64,000 nt of DNA from Halobacterium hubeiense (GTDB lineage Archaea > Halobacteriota > Halobacteria > Halobacteriales > Halobacteriaceae): the NCBI RefSeq assembly GCF_001488575.1, contig NZ_LN831302.1, positions 1,550,001 to 1,614,000 on the forward strand. The letters are read 5' to 3'. The position numbers and the translations under genes were made by a program. Below are positions 1-8,245 of the stretch, one piece after another (positions within the stretch are counted from its first letter, which is position 1; every line of letters starts with the position of its first letter). A model generated the notes under the pieces. That model saw only the letters and a program-made list of their open reading frames with translations. It had not been told where the DNA came from and did not search any database.

Positions 1-639
1 GACGTCCTTGTTCGTGTAGAGCTCGTGCTGGCCGAGGTAGAACTCGCGGTCGACCTCCGGCAGGCCGCCCTCGGGCTCGACGAGAATCATCCCGAACATC
101 CCGCTGGAGATGTGCATGTCCATGTTCGGGACGGCGCAGTGGTAGATGAACGCGCCGGGGTACTTCGCGGTGAAGTCCACGTCGTTGGTCTCGCCGGGGT
201 TGACGGTGTTCGCTTCCGCGCCCCCGCCCGTGCCGTAGACGGCGTGGAAGTCGACGTTGTGCGGCATCGCGTTGTCGTCGGGGCTGTTCAGCGTGAACGA
301 GATGGTGTCCCCGCGGCGCACCCGAATCATCGGGCCGGGAATCTGCCCATCGAAGGTCATGTAGTTGAACGTGACCCCGGGCTCGATCTCCGCGGTGACT
401 TCCGTCACGTCGAGCTCGACCTCGTGGTGCTGGGGCTCCGACCAGTCGACCGGGTCCGGGACGTCCGTGGGGTCGGCGGCGACGCGGTCGACGTCCGGCT
501 GGGTGGTCTGCGCTGCGGCGTTCTGCTGGGGCTGTTCGGTCGCTGGGCTCTCACCGCCGGGAGCGGTACAGCCCGCGACTGCTGCGGTTCCGCTGATTCC
601 GAGACCTTGCAGCACGCGCCGGCGAGTGGTGTCGAACAT
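1..639 (-). CDS. nirK: Copper-containing nitrite reductase, N-terminal part (C-terminus beyond window)
   Basis: Reduces nitrite to nitric oxide outside the membrane in denitrification. The 213 visible codons start at the ATG at 639. An RRR motif (residues 6-8) and a lipobox-like VAGC (Cys24) suggest Tat export and lipid anchoring. The first cupredoxin domain shows the PHNVDFH signature (type 1 His127, type 2 His132) and YHC...H...M (His167, Cys168, His176, Met181), so the type 1 set and two of three type 2 histidines are visible; the third would lie in the missing domain. Palindromes at 721-732 and 779-790 flank a TTATAA upstream, which fits anaerobic control by an HTH-10 regulator such as the one encoded nearby. 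Confidence 0.95.
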   Translation of the reverse strand, partial: MFDTTRRRVLQGLGISGTAAVAGCTAPGGESPATEQPQQNAAAQTTQPDVDRVAADPTDVPDPVDWSEPQHHEVELDVTEVTAEIEPGVTFNYMTFDGQIPGPMIRVRRGDTISFTLNSPDDNAMPHNVDFHAVYGTGGGAEANTVNPGETNDVDFTAKYPGAFIYHCAVPNMDMHISSGMFGMILVEPEGGLPEVDREFYLGQHELYTNKDV

Positions 640-720
640 TGGTGGGCACCTCTTCACGTGGACAATACCGGGGCTACCCCTTCAAGCGGGTCTGCGTTTC
701 CCGTTCTCCGGCGAACCCCC

Positions 721-732
721 CGAACCAGTTCG
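721..732. promoter_or_regulatory. Palindrome CGAAC-CA-GTTCG, putative anaerobic regulator site (box 1)
   Basis: A perfect 5+5 inverted repeat in the nirK/CGCGG-peptide divergent region, directly followed by the AT-rich CTTATAAAC at 739-747. The same palindrome with other central bases recurs at 779, 3441, 4891 and 40441. It resembles the CGAAC/GTTCG semi-palindrome I recall for Haloferax NarO-type regulators of denitrification; the published spacing should be checked. Confidence 0.6.
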
Positions 733-740
733 GCTACTAC

Positions 741-746
741 TTATAA
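741..746. promoter_or_regulatory. TTATAA, shared TATA-like element of the divergent nirK / CGCGG-peptide promoters
   Basis: The symmetric TTATAA lies between palindromes 721-732 and 779-790 and can be read as a TATA box on either strand. Leftward transcription would reach nirK after a leader of roughly 75 nt; rightward transcription would reach the ATG at 829 after a leader of about 60 nt. It is the only AT-rich element in this gap. Confidence 0.45.
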
Positions 747-778
747 ACGAACGAGCCGGGGTGCTTCGGCGGCCGGAG

Positions 779-790
779 CGAACGTGTTCG
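779..790. promoter_or_regulatory. Palindrome CGAAC-GT-GTTCG, putative anaerobic regulator site (box 2)
   Basis: Second copy of the palindrome in the nirK upstream region, 39 bp upstream of the ATG of the CGCGG peptide and about 33 bp from the central TTATAA. The identical 12-mer recurs at 3441 and 40441. Confidence 0.6.
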
Positions 791-828
791 GGGAACGCCT
801 CACCCGCGTACGCGACGAATAGATTCCT

Positions 829-1131
829 ATGGCATCAGCACACGAAGACGCCGAGACCGTCGACGGCGTCCATCAGAACTCGTGGTCCGCGAACCTGGAG
901 AAGGACGAACACGCCGGCGAACGGGAGTTAGTCGTCGAGGAGGCCGTCGAGGCCGTCGAATCGACGGCTGCCGGCTACCACGTCAACCTCGTCACGCACG
1001 GCGACAACGGCCACCCCGAGGAGTACCTCTACGACGAACTCGACGAGGCGTTCGGCGACAGCGTCGCCTACGAGTACGTCGATCAGTGCGGCTGCGGCGG
1101 CCACGTCACGCGCGTCCGCGTCGTCAGCTAA
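829..1131 (+). CDS. CGCGG-motif small protein, candidate radical-SAM-modified peptide (RiPP) precursor
   Basis: A 100-residue soluble acidic protein with no signal peptide or membrane segment. The only cysteines form the motif C87-G-C89-G-G near the C-terminus, followed by nine residues ending VRVVS. Haloarchaea have a known family of short proteins with this motif annotated as putative radical-SAM-modified RiPP precursors; I place it there from the motif and length. No modifying radical SAM/SPASM gene is adjacent, and the only radical SAM protein in the window is the MoaA-type enzyme at 59861. It diverges from nirK and shares palindromic regulatory boxes with it, which suggests expression under denitrifying conditions. 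The function is unknown; the two close cysteines could instead bind a metal. Confidence 0.75.
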   Translation: MASAHEDAETVDGVHQNSWSANLEKDEHAGERELVVEEAVEAVESTAAGYHVNLVTHGDNGHPEEYLYDELDEAFGDSVAYEYVDQCGCGGHVTRVRVVS

Positions 1132-1137
1132 TCCGAC

Positions 1138-1155
1138 GTAACTGCTTTTAGTTAC
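1138..1155. promoter_or_regulatory. GTAACTGCT-N4-GTTAC box, putative Mo/W-responsive operator
   Basis: An 18-bp element with inverted GTAAC/GTTAC ends and a non-symmetric TGCT core, 39 bp upstream of the tungstate-binding protein ATG and just upstream of the AT-rich segment 1160-1170. An element with the same fixed positions lies at 59789-59806 upstream of moaA. A further GTAAC at 1170-1174 follows. Both downstream genes concern Mo/W, hence the proposed role, which is inference. Confidence 0.5.
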
Positions 1156-1194
1156 CTCGTAATTTCTTTGTAACCGGAAGTAGTTGTCTCGCAC

Positions 1195-2067
1195 ATGGAC
1201 AGACGCGGGTACCTGCGCGCGCTCGGCGCCGGCGGCGCGCTGTCGCTGGCGGGCTGTCTCGGCGGGAGCGACGGCACCGACCCCGGCGTCGCCGACGGGA
1301 CGCTGACGGTCGCAGCGGCGACGACCGTCCACGACAGCGGCCTGCTCAGCGACCTCTCGGCGGGGTTCGAGGACGCCTTCGGCGCGTCGGTGCGCGCGGT
1401 CGTCCGCGGGACCGGCGCCGCGCTCCGCACCGCAAGCGACGGCGACTGCGACGCCGTGGTCGTCCACGCACGCCCGCTCGAAGACGAGTTCCTGCGCGCG
1501 GGCCACGGCGTCAACCGCCGCGCCGTGATGGGCAACGACTTCCTCGTGGTCGGCCCGTCGGACGACCCCGCGGGAGTCGCCGACCGCGGCCCCCTAGAGG
1601 CGTTCCGCGAAATCGAGGGCGACGCGACGTTCCTCTCGCGCGGCGACCGCTCCGGGACGCACGTCCGCGAGCGACGCATCTGGGAGGCGGCGGGCGTCGA
1701 ACCCGGCGGCGACTGGTACCGCGAGACGGGGCAGGGGATGGGCGCGACGCTCGTCGCCGCCGACGAGACTGGCGCGTACACGCTGGTCGACCGCGGCACG
1801 TTCCTGAACACGGAGACGGGGCTGGCCGCGCACGTCGCCCGCGGCCTCGACGACCCGCCGGACCTGCTGCGCAACGAGTATGCCGTCATCCCCACGAATC
1901 CCGCGCGCCACGACGTCGCGTACGCGCTCGCGATGGCGTTCGTCGGCTACCTCACGGGACCGGCCCAGAAGCGAATCGCGGCGTTCCGCGTGGACGGCGA
2001 GCCCGCGTTCCGGCCGCTCGCGCGCTCCGAACAGCCGGAGTTCGAGCAGTACGCGCCCTCGGAGTGA
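1195..2067 (+). CDS. tupA: Tungstate-binding lipoprotein, TupA family
   Basis: Substrate-binding protein of a tungstate (possibly molybdate) ABC importer, working at the outer face of the membrane. The 290-residue protein begins with a Tat-like MDRRGYLRALG and a lipobox LAGC (Cys20). TupA landmarks follow in order: an AAATT.HDSGLL start, GTG near residue 72, NRRAVMGNDF, SRGDRSGTH, and ETGQGMGATL with YTLVDRGT. No permease or ATPase is adjacent, since the next gene runs the other way, so partner subunits must be elsewhere. An 18-bp box at 1138-1155 shared with moaA suggests metal-responsive control. Family assignment is firm; specificity for tungstate over molybdate is inferred. Confidence 0.88.
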   Translation: MDRRGYLRALGAGGALSLAGCLGGSDGTDPGVADGTLTVAAATTVHDSGLLSDLSAGFEDAFGASVRAVVRGTGAALRTASDGDCDAVVVHARPLEDEFLRAGHGVNRRAVMGNDFLVVGPSDDPAGVADRGPLEAFREIEGDATFLSRGDRSGTHVRERRIWEAAGVEPGGDWYRETGQGMGATLVAADETGAYTLVDRGTFLNTETGLAAHVARGLDDPPDLLRNEYAVIPTNPARHDVAYALAMAFVGYLTGPAQKRIAAFRVDGEPAFRPLARSEQPEFEQYAPSE

Positions 2068-2079
2068 GCGCGCAGCCCG

Positions 2080-3402
2080 TCAATCTGCGTTCTCCGGCTG
2101 GCTGTGGAAGCGCTCGGGGAGGACGCGGCCGTGGCGGTAGACGACGCCGACGAGGTTCGCGGTGAACGCGACGAAGCCGACGCCGAGCGCGACGCCGCCC
2201 GCGAGGCTCGCGGGGGCGGGCGCGACGCCGGCCTGCCCGAGAATCAGCGTGACCGCGCCGAGGGTGACGAGCAGGCCGTCGGCGGCGGCGACGCGGTCGT
2301 CGTAGAGGTCGTCTATCATCGGCACCGGCTCGAAGCCGAGGCGGTCGCTGTACCGGTGGACCCAGACGATGAACGGGACGACGTGGTACAGCGACCCCAT
2401 CACGACGAAGCCGACGACGCCGACGAACAGGAGGTGGACGCCCGCGGTCGGCCCGAACAGCGCGTCCCGGGCGAGCGGCGACGCAATCCACTCGCGGGCG
2501 GCCAGCGGACTCCACGCCGCGAGCGCGACGGCGACAACGGCGTACCGCGTGAGCATCGGCGTGCGCTCGACGCGGCCCTCGTAGAGCTTCTTCGCGAGCA
2601 GGACGGCGAACGCGAGCGCGCCGGCGGCCGTCACGAGGCCGCCCGCGACGGCCAGCGGCCGAATCGCGAACAGCCGGCCGGTCGTGAGCGCGACGACGCC
2701 CGCGGGGTAGGCGTACTCGGCGTTCGCGAGCAGCTGGTCGCGGCCCGCGACTTCCGTCTGCGTGAACATCGTCGCGAGCTGGTAGAGCGCGCCGAAGACG
2801 GTCGCGAGGATGGCGCCGAACACCGCGAGCGTCGCGTGCGCGCCGACGACCTGCGTCCGGGTCACGCCCGCGAACGGGAGCACGGACATCGAGAGGTCGA
2901 ACGCGAGCACGAACCCGAGCGCGGCGAGCACGACGAAACACGCCAGCGCGAACGCGAAGTGCGCCTCCGTGGCGTCGAACTCCCGGACGGGCGGGAGGGT
3001 GCGCGCGAGGTTGTACGCGAACGTCCAGATGCCGAGCACGAGCAGGCCGCCGAAGCCGTGAATCCAGTGAGTGCTGGTGGCGAGGAACGCGCCCGCGAGG
3101 CCGGCGACGCCGACCGCGACGAGCGCGAGCGCGAGGTTCGCGAGCCGGCGGGAGTGGACGGGGACGTTCGACCAGACGGGCACGAACTGCGTCATCGCGC
3201 CCATGATGGTGAGACACACCCAGCCCGCCAGCAGCAGGTGGACGTGCGCGAGCCGCGCGAGTCCGGGCGCGACGCCGGCGACGTTCGCGAGGCCGACGCC
3301 GCCGCCGGCGAGCAGGAACGCGAAGCCGACGAGGACGTACCGGAGCGGCACCGTCATCGGCGGCTGTTGGTCGGTCGCGAGTCCGGCAGGGACGGCGCTC
3401 AT
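2080..3402 (-). CDS. NorB/CcoN-like (heme-copper oxidase subunit I-like) membrane protein
   Basis: A 440-residue protein with about twelve hydrophobic helices. Histidines lie in membrane segments in HVHLLLAGW, STHWIHGFGG, AHFAFALA, GAHATLAVFG and the pair GVHLLFVG...YHVVPF. This spacing recalls subunit I of nitric-oxide reductases and cbb3 oxidases, where such histidines hold hemes and copper. It is much shorter than a quinol-type NorB of haloarchaea (about 750 residues), so it is probably a distinct relative or an accessory protein of NO handling, not the main NO reductase. It starts 38 bp from palindrome 3441-3452. Position next to nirK and an HTH-10 regulator supports a denitrification role. 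Biochemical function is not established. Confidence 0.65.
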   Translation of the reverse strand: MSAVPAGLATDQQPPMTVPLRYVLVGFAFLLAGGGVGLANVAGVAPGLARLAHVHLLLAGWVCLTIMGAMTQFVPVWSNVPVHSRRLANLALALVAVGVAGLAGAFLATSTHWIHGFGGLLVLGIWTFAYNLARTLPPVREFDATEAHFAFALACFVVLAALGFVLAFDLSMSVLPFAGVTRTQVVGAHATLAVFGAILATVFGALYQLATMFTQTEVAGRDQLLANAEYAYPAGVVALTTGRLFAIRPLAVAGGLVTAAGALAFAVLLAKKLYEGRVERTPMLTRYAVVAVALAAWSPLAAREWIASPLARDALFGPTAGVHLLFVGVVGFVVMGSLYHVVPFIVWVHRYSDRLGFEPVPMIDDLYDDRVAAADGLLVTLGAVTLILGQAGVAPAPASLAGGVALGVGFVAFTANLVGVVYRHGRVLPERFHSQPENAD

Positions 3403-3440
3403 GTCTGAACGGTGGTGGTGGCGGCCGGTGCGAGTTCTCC

Positions 3441-3452
3441 CGAACGTGTTCG
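3441..3452. promoter_or_regulatory. Palindrome CGAAC-GT-GTTCG, putative anaerobic regulator site (box 3)
   Basis: Identical 12-mer to 779-790, in the divergent region between the NorB/CcoN-like gene (start 3402) and the antitoxin gene (start 3513). The leftward gene is the more likely target, because the rightward promoter has its own distinct palindrome at 3463-3480. Confidence 0.6.
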
Positions 3453-3462
3453 GCTATTCGGG

Positions 3463-3480
3463 TAGTGTGGGCGCACACTA
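3463..3480. promoter_or_regulatory. Inverted repeat TAGTGTG-GGCG-CACACTA, likely toxin-antitoxin operator
   Basis: A perfect 7-bp inverted repeat around a 4-bp spacer, ending 32 bp before the antitoxin ATG at 3513, where the promoter should be. AbrB-type antitoxins usually bind such symmetric sites to repress their own operon; assignment here is by position. Confidence 0.5.
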
Positions 3481-3512
3481 GGCTTTTGCGAGTGGGCGCC
3501 GTACCGACTCGT

Positions 3513-3755
3513 ATGAGCAGCGACTACACCGACGCGGAGAGCAAGGTGTCGGGGAATCAGGCGAACATCCCCGCGCGCATCCGCCGGAAACTCGACATCG
3601 ACGACGGCGACCGGCTCCGTTGGACTGTTGAGGACGGTGCGGTCCGCGTGGAAGTCGTCCAGCAGGACGCCGGCACGTTCGCGGACTTCGACGGCTACGA
3701 CGGCGACGCGGAGACGGACGGCACGACGGCACACGACGCGTGGGGCGTCGAGTAG
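3513..3755 (+). CDS. vapB: AbrB/SpoVT (SpoVT-AbrB, VapB-type) antitoxin
   Basis: An 80-residue DNA-binding protein. The N-terminal half is a swapped-hairpin AbrB domain: VSGNQANIPARIRRKLDI followed by GDRLRWTVEDGAVRVEV. The acidic C-terminal tail (residues 50-80) would be the toxin-neutralising part. The ATG at 3513 is preferred over the upstream in-frame start at 3465 because the AbrB domain begins just after it and the operator-like palindrome 3463-3480 lies before it. The stop codon immediately precedes the toxin ATG at 3756, so the pair is an operon with no spacing. Confidence 0.88.
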   Translation: MSSDYTDAESKVSGNQANIPARIRRKLDIDDGDRLRWTVEDGAVRVEVVQQDAGTFADFDGYDGDAETDGTTAHDAWGVE

Positions 3756-4187
3756 ATGCCGCGGGCCGTCCTCGACACGTCAGTCCTGTATGCCGCGGCC
3801 TACCGCCGGGACGCGAGACACGACGACGCGCTACCGATTCTCCGCGGCGTCGACGACGGCACGCTTCCGGAGGGCGTCGTTCCGGAGTTCGTCCTCGCGG
3901 AGACGCTGAACGGGCTGACGACCAACGCCGGGCAGGAAGCCGCGGTGGACTTCATGGACCGCATCGAGACGAACCCGCGATTCCACGTCGCGTCGCTGAC
4001 CGGTGACGCACTCGCGAGAGGGAAAGCCCTGTTCCGCGAGCACGCCTCGTTCTCGTTCGTCGACGCGTGCATCGTCGCCGACATGCAGACCGAGGGACTG
4101 GGCTACCTGTACGCGTTCGACGACGACTTCGACCGCGCCGACGACGTCTACCGGCTCGACACCGCGACCGACCCGTACGGACCGTAG
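3756..4187 (+). CDS. vapC: PIN-domain ribonuclease toxin, VapC type
   Basis: A 143-residue PIN domain, probably a Mg2+-dependent RNase that halts growth when freed from its antitoxin. The acidic metal ligands of the fold are visible: Asp6 in VLDTS, the Glu of VLAETLNG, the Asp in SFVDACIVAD, and the Asp cluster in YAFDDDFDRAD near the C-terminus. Length and order (antitoxin then toxin, abutting) match VapBC operons. The RNA target cannot be told from sequence. Confidence 0.9.
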   Translation: MPRAVLDTSVLYAAAYRRDARHDDALPILRGVDDGTLPEGVVPEFVLAETLNGLTTNAGQEAAVDFMDRIETNPRFHVASLTGDALARGKALFREHASFSFVDACIVADMQTEGLGYLYAFDDDFDRADDVYRLDTATDPYGP

Positions 4188-4190
4188 CAG

Positions 4191-4862
4191 TCAGGCGAGG
4201 TCCTTGTCGGCGAACCGCGGGAGGTTGCTCGCGAACTGTTTTATCGCCGTCTCCTCGGCGCGGTGCAGCGTCTCGCTGAGCGTGGACTTGGCGGTGTCCA
4301 GTTCCTCCGCGAGGTCGGTGAGCGTGCACTCGCGGGGCGTGTCGTAGTAGCCGGCCTCGATGGCGGCGCCCAGCAGCTCCTGCTGGCGCGGCGTCAGCAG
4401 GCGCTCGGAGTCACCGGACTCGTAGAGGTAGCCGACCTCGAAGTCCATCCCGAAGGCGTCCAGTTGGTCGCGCAGCGCCGAGAGCTTCGCGTGGGGCGCG
4501 ACGACTTCCAGCGTGGCGGTGCCGTTGGACACTTCCAGCGGCGGCTCCAGCGGGAGCCCCGCTTCCTGGAGCGTCAACAGCAACAGCGGCTCGCTGGTCT
4601 CGAACTCGACGAGCACGGAGTCGTCGTCGCGTTCGAGCGGCTCCATGTCCTCGACGCCGTCGGCGTCGTGCATCTCCTTGAGGACGTCGACGACGTCGGG
4701 GCCGGTGAGTTCCAGCAGCGCGACGCCCTCGTCGTCGTCGGGGAACGCCGCGAGGACGCGGAACAGCGTGTCGGGGTAGCGTGTGGACACCTGAGAGATC
4801 CACACCGAGTCGGGCAGGTCGATGGAGAGTTGTGCTCGTGCCATGCGAAGATGTTCGTTCAT
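4191..4862 (-). CDS. HTH-10 (Bat-type) transcriptional regulator, NarO/DmsR-like
   Basis: A 223-residue regulator with an N-terminal sensing region and a C-terminal HTH-10 domain (LTPRQQELLGAAIEAGYYDTPRE, then LAEELDTAKSTLSETLHRAEE). The Bat/NarO/DmsR group of haloarchaea has this architecture. Only one cysteine is visible and there is no N-terminal Cys cluster, so it resembles the non-Cys DmsR type more than NarO. Start 4862 is chosen because ATACTT at 4880-4885 sits about 20-25 bp upstream and box 4 directly beyond it; the in-frame ATG at 4844 is an alternative. A box in its own promoter suggests autoregulation, and it is the best local candidate to read all five boxes. Confidence 0.75.
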   Translation of the reverse strand: MNEHLRMARAQLSIDLPDSVWISQVSTRYPDTLFRVLAAFPDDDEGVALLELTGPDVVDVLKEMHDADGVEDMEPLERDDDSVLVEFETSEPLLLLTLQEAGLPLEPPLEVSNGTATLEVVAPHAKLSALRDQLDAFGMDFEVGYLYESGDSERLLTPRQQELLGAAIEAGYYDTPRECTLTDLAEELDTAKSTLSETLHRAEETAIKQFASNLPRFADKDLA

Positions 4863-4890
4863 ACTGCCCCCCAGCCTCAAGAAGTATTCC

Positions 4891-4902
4891 CGAACTTGTT
4901 CG
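4891..4902. promoter_or_regulatory. Palindrome CGAAC-TT-GTTCG, putative anaerobic regulator site (box 4)
   Basis: Lies in the divergent region between the HTH-10 regulator (start 4862) and the DUF2249-like gene (start 4941). It is flanked by CCC/GGG, extending the symmetry to 18 bp. It abuts the regulator's probable TATA element, as expected for an archaeal activator site. Confidence 0.6.
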
Positions 4903-4940
4903 GGGGAACGCTGGGGGCGGCGGGGCGCGACGATACAGAC

Positions 4941-5219
4941 ATGGCCACGACGACCGACTGGCACGCGCACCTCTCGGAGACGGGCGTGCCGCTGGACCGC
5001 GAGCGCGAACTGCTCGACGTCCGCGAGCTGGGGCCGCCGGACCCGCTCGTCGAGACGCTGGAGACGCTGCCGGACCTCGCCGACGACGTGGTGCTCGTGC
5101 AGGTCAACGACCGCGCCCCCCAGCACCTCTACCCTAAGCTCGACGACCGCGGCTACGAGTACGCCACCGTCGAGGCCGACAACGCGGTCGTCACGGGCAT
5201 CTGGGACGCCGACGCCTGA
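4941..5219 (+). CDS. Small DUF2249-like protein
   Basis: A 92-residue soluble protein containing LDVRELGPPDPL...ETLPDLADDVVLVQVNDRAPQHLYPKLDDRGYEYAT, the pattern of the DUF2249 fold (related to TusA-like and hemerythrin-associated domains). The His of the PxxLYP region is kept. The ATG at 4941 lies 38 bp from box 4, divergent from the HTH-10 regulator. DUF2249 genes often accompany nitrogen-oxide respiration genes in haloarchaea, which agrees with this context; the molecular role is unknown. Confidence 0.72.
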   Translation: MATTTDWHAHLSETGVPLDRERELLDVRELGPPDPLVETLETLPDLADDVVLVQVNDRAPQHLYPKLDDRGYEYATVEADNAVVTGIWDADA

Positions 5220-5678
5220 CTACGGGCTCCGCCGCCCGGTCGCGTCCGTCGGGCGGAGTTCGTACCACGTCGCGTCCAGGACCCGCGGGTCGGCGTCGAA
5301 GACGCTCATCCCGATGGGCGTCGCCTGCTCGGCGTAGCGCCGCCGGTCGGCCGGCTCCGGCGTCGGAATCTCGGCGAGGACGCCGTCGACGACGACGCTC
5401 GACCAGTCGTCGGGCGAGCCGATGTCGTACGCGACGAGGGTCGCCGGCGTCTCCGCGTCGAGGCCGCGCTTCGCGCTCGTAGGCGCGGAGAGCAACTGGA
5501 ACACGCAGCGGTCGGTGTCCGGGTCGTAGCCGAACGAGACCGGGAACGACTGGGCGTCGTCGGCGTGTATCGTGAGTACGCCGTCGCCGCACGACTCCAG
5601 GAACGCGGCGACTTCGTCGGCGCTCATCTGCACCTCTCGCTCGGGGGCGAAGCCGTCGGGAGAAGGCTGGTGAGACAT
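5220..5678 (-). CDS. Pyridoxamine 5'-phosphate oxidase-family flavin-binding protein
   Basis: A 152-residue split-barrel protein. Residues 20-110 contain the family core: VAAFLESCGDGVLTIHADDAQSFPVSFGYD, CVFQLLSAPTSAKRG, and a VVVDGVLAEI strand. Relatives bind FMN or heme. It meets the DUF2249-like gene tail to tail with no gap. GGTTAACC at 5708-5715, about 30 bp upstream of the start, may act as its TATA element. The substrate is not predictable. Confidence 0.82.
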   Translation of the reverse strand: MSHQPSPDGFAPEREVQMSADEVAAFLESCGDGVLTIHADDAQSFPVSFGYDPDTDRCVFQLLSAPTSAKRGLDAETPATLVAYDIGSPDDWSSVVVDGVLAEIPTPEPADRRRYAEQATPIGMSVFDADPRVLDATWYELRPTDATGRRSP

Positions 5679-5755
5679 CTACCGGTGGCCGCTAGTCCCA
5701 GGCCACGGTTAACCGACCCCGTCGTTCCAACACTCCGGGAATCGCTCCCGACGGA

Positions 5756-5833
5756 CGAATTAACAACTCGACCGCGCTCGTTTATTACAATCTCCTATCT
5801 ACCGCCGGAAGAATAACAGCCGAATTAATAACT
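5756..5833. promoter_or_regulatory. Direct repeats CGAATTAA(C/T)AACT upstream of the P-type ATPase
   Basis: Two 13-bp copies, 5756-5768 and 5821-5833, with one mismatch and 65 bp apart. The second supplies the AATTAATAA that sits about 30 bp before the ATPase ATG and probably serves as its TATA region. A further TTTATTACA lies at 5780-5788. Repeats may be metal-sensor sites; that is inference. Confidence 0.35.
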
Positions 5834-5857
5834 GGTCGTCTCGTAGCTCCAGCTAAC

Positions 5858-8176
<2,319 letters not shown>

Positions 8177-8245
8177 CTCCCTCGCGTCTTCGCCGTCTCC
8201 GACGGGGTACTGGAGGTGCTGACAGAAAAGTAGCGGCCGCGCTAC

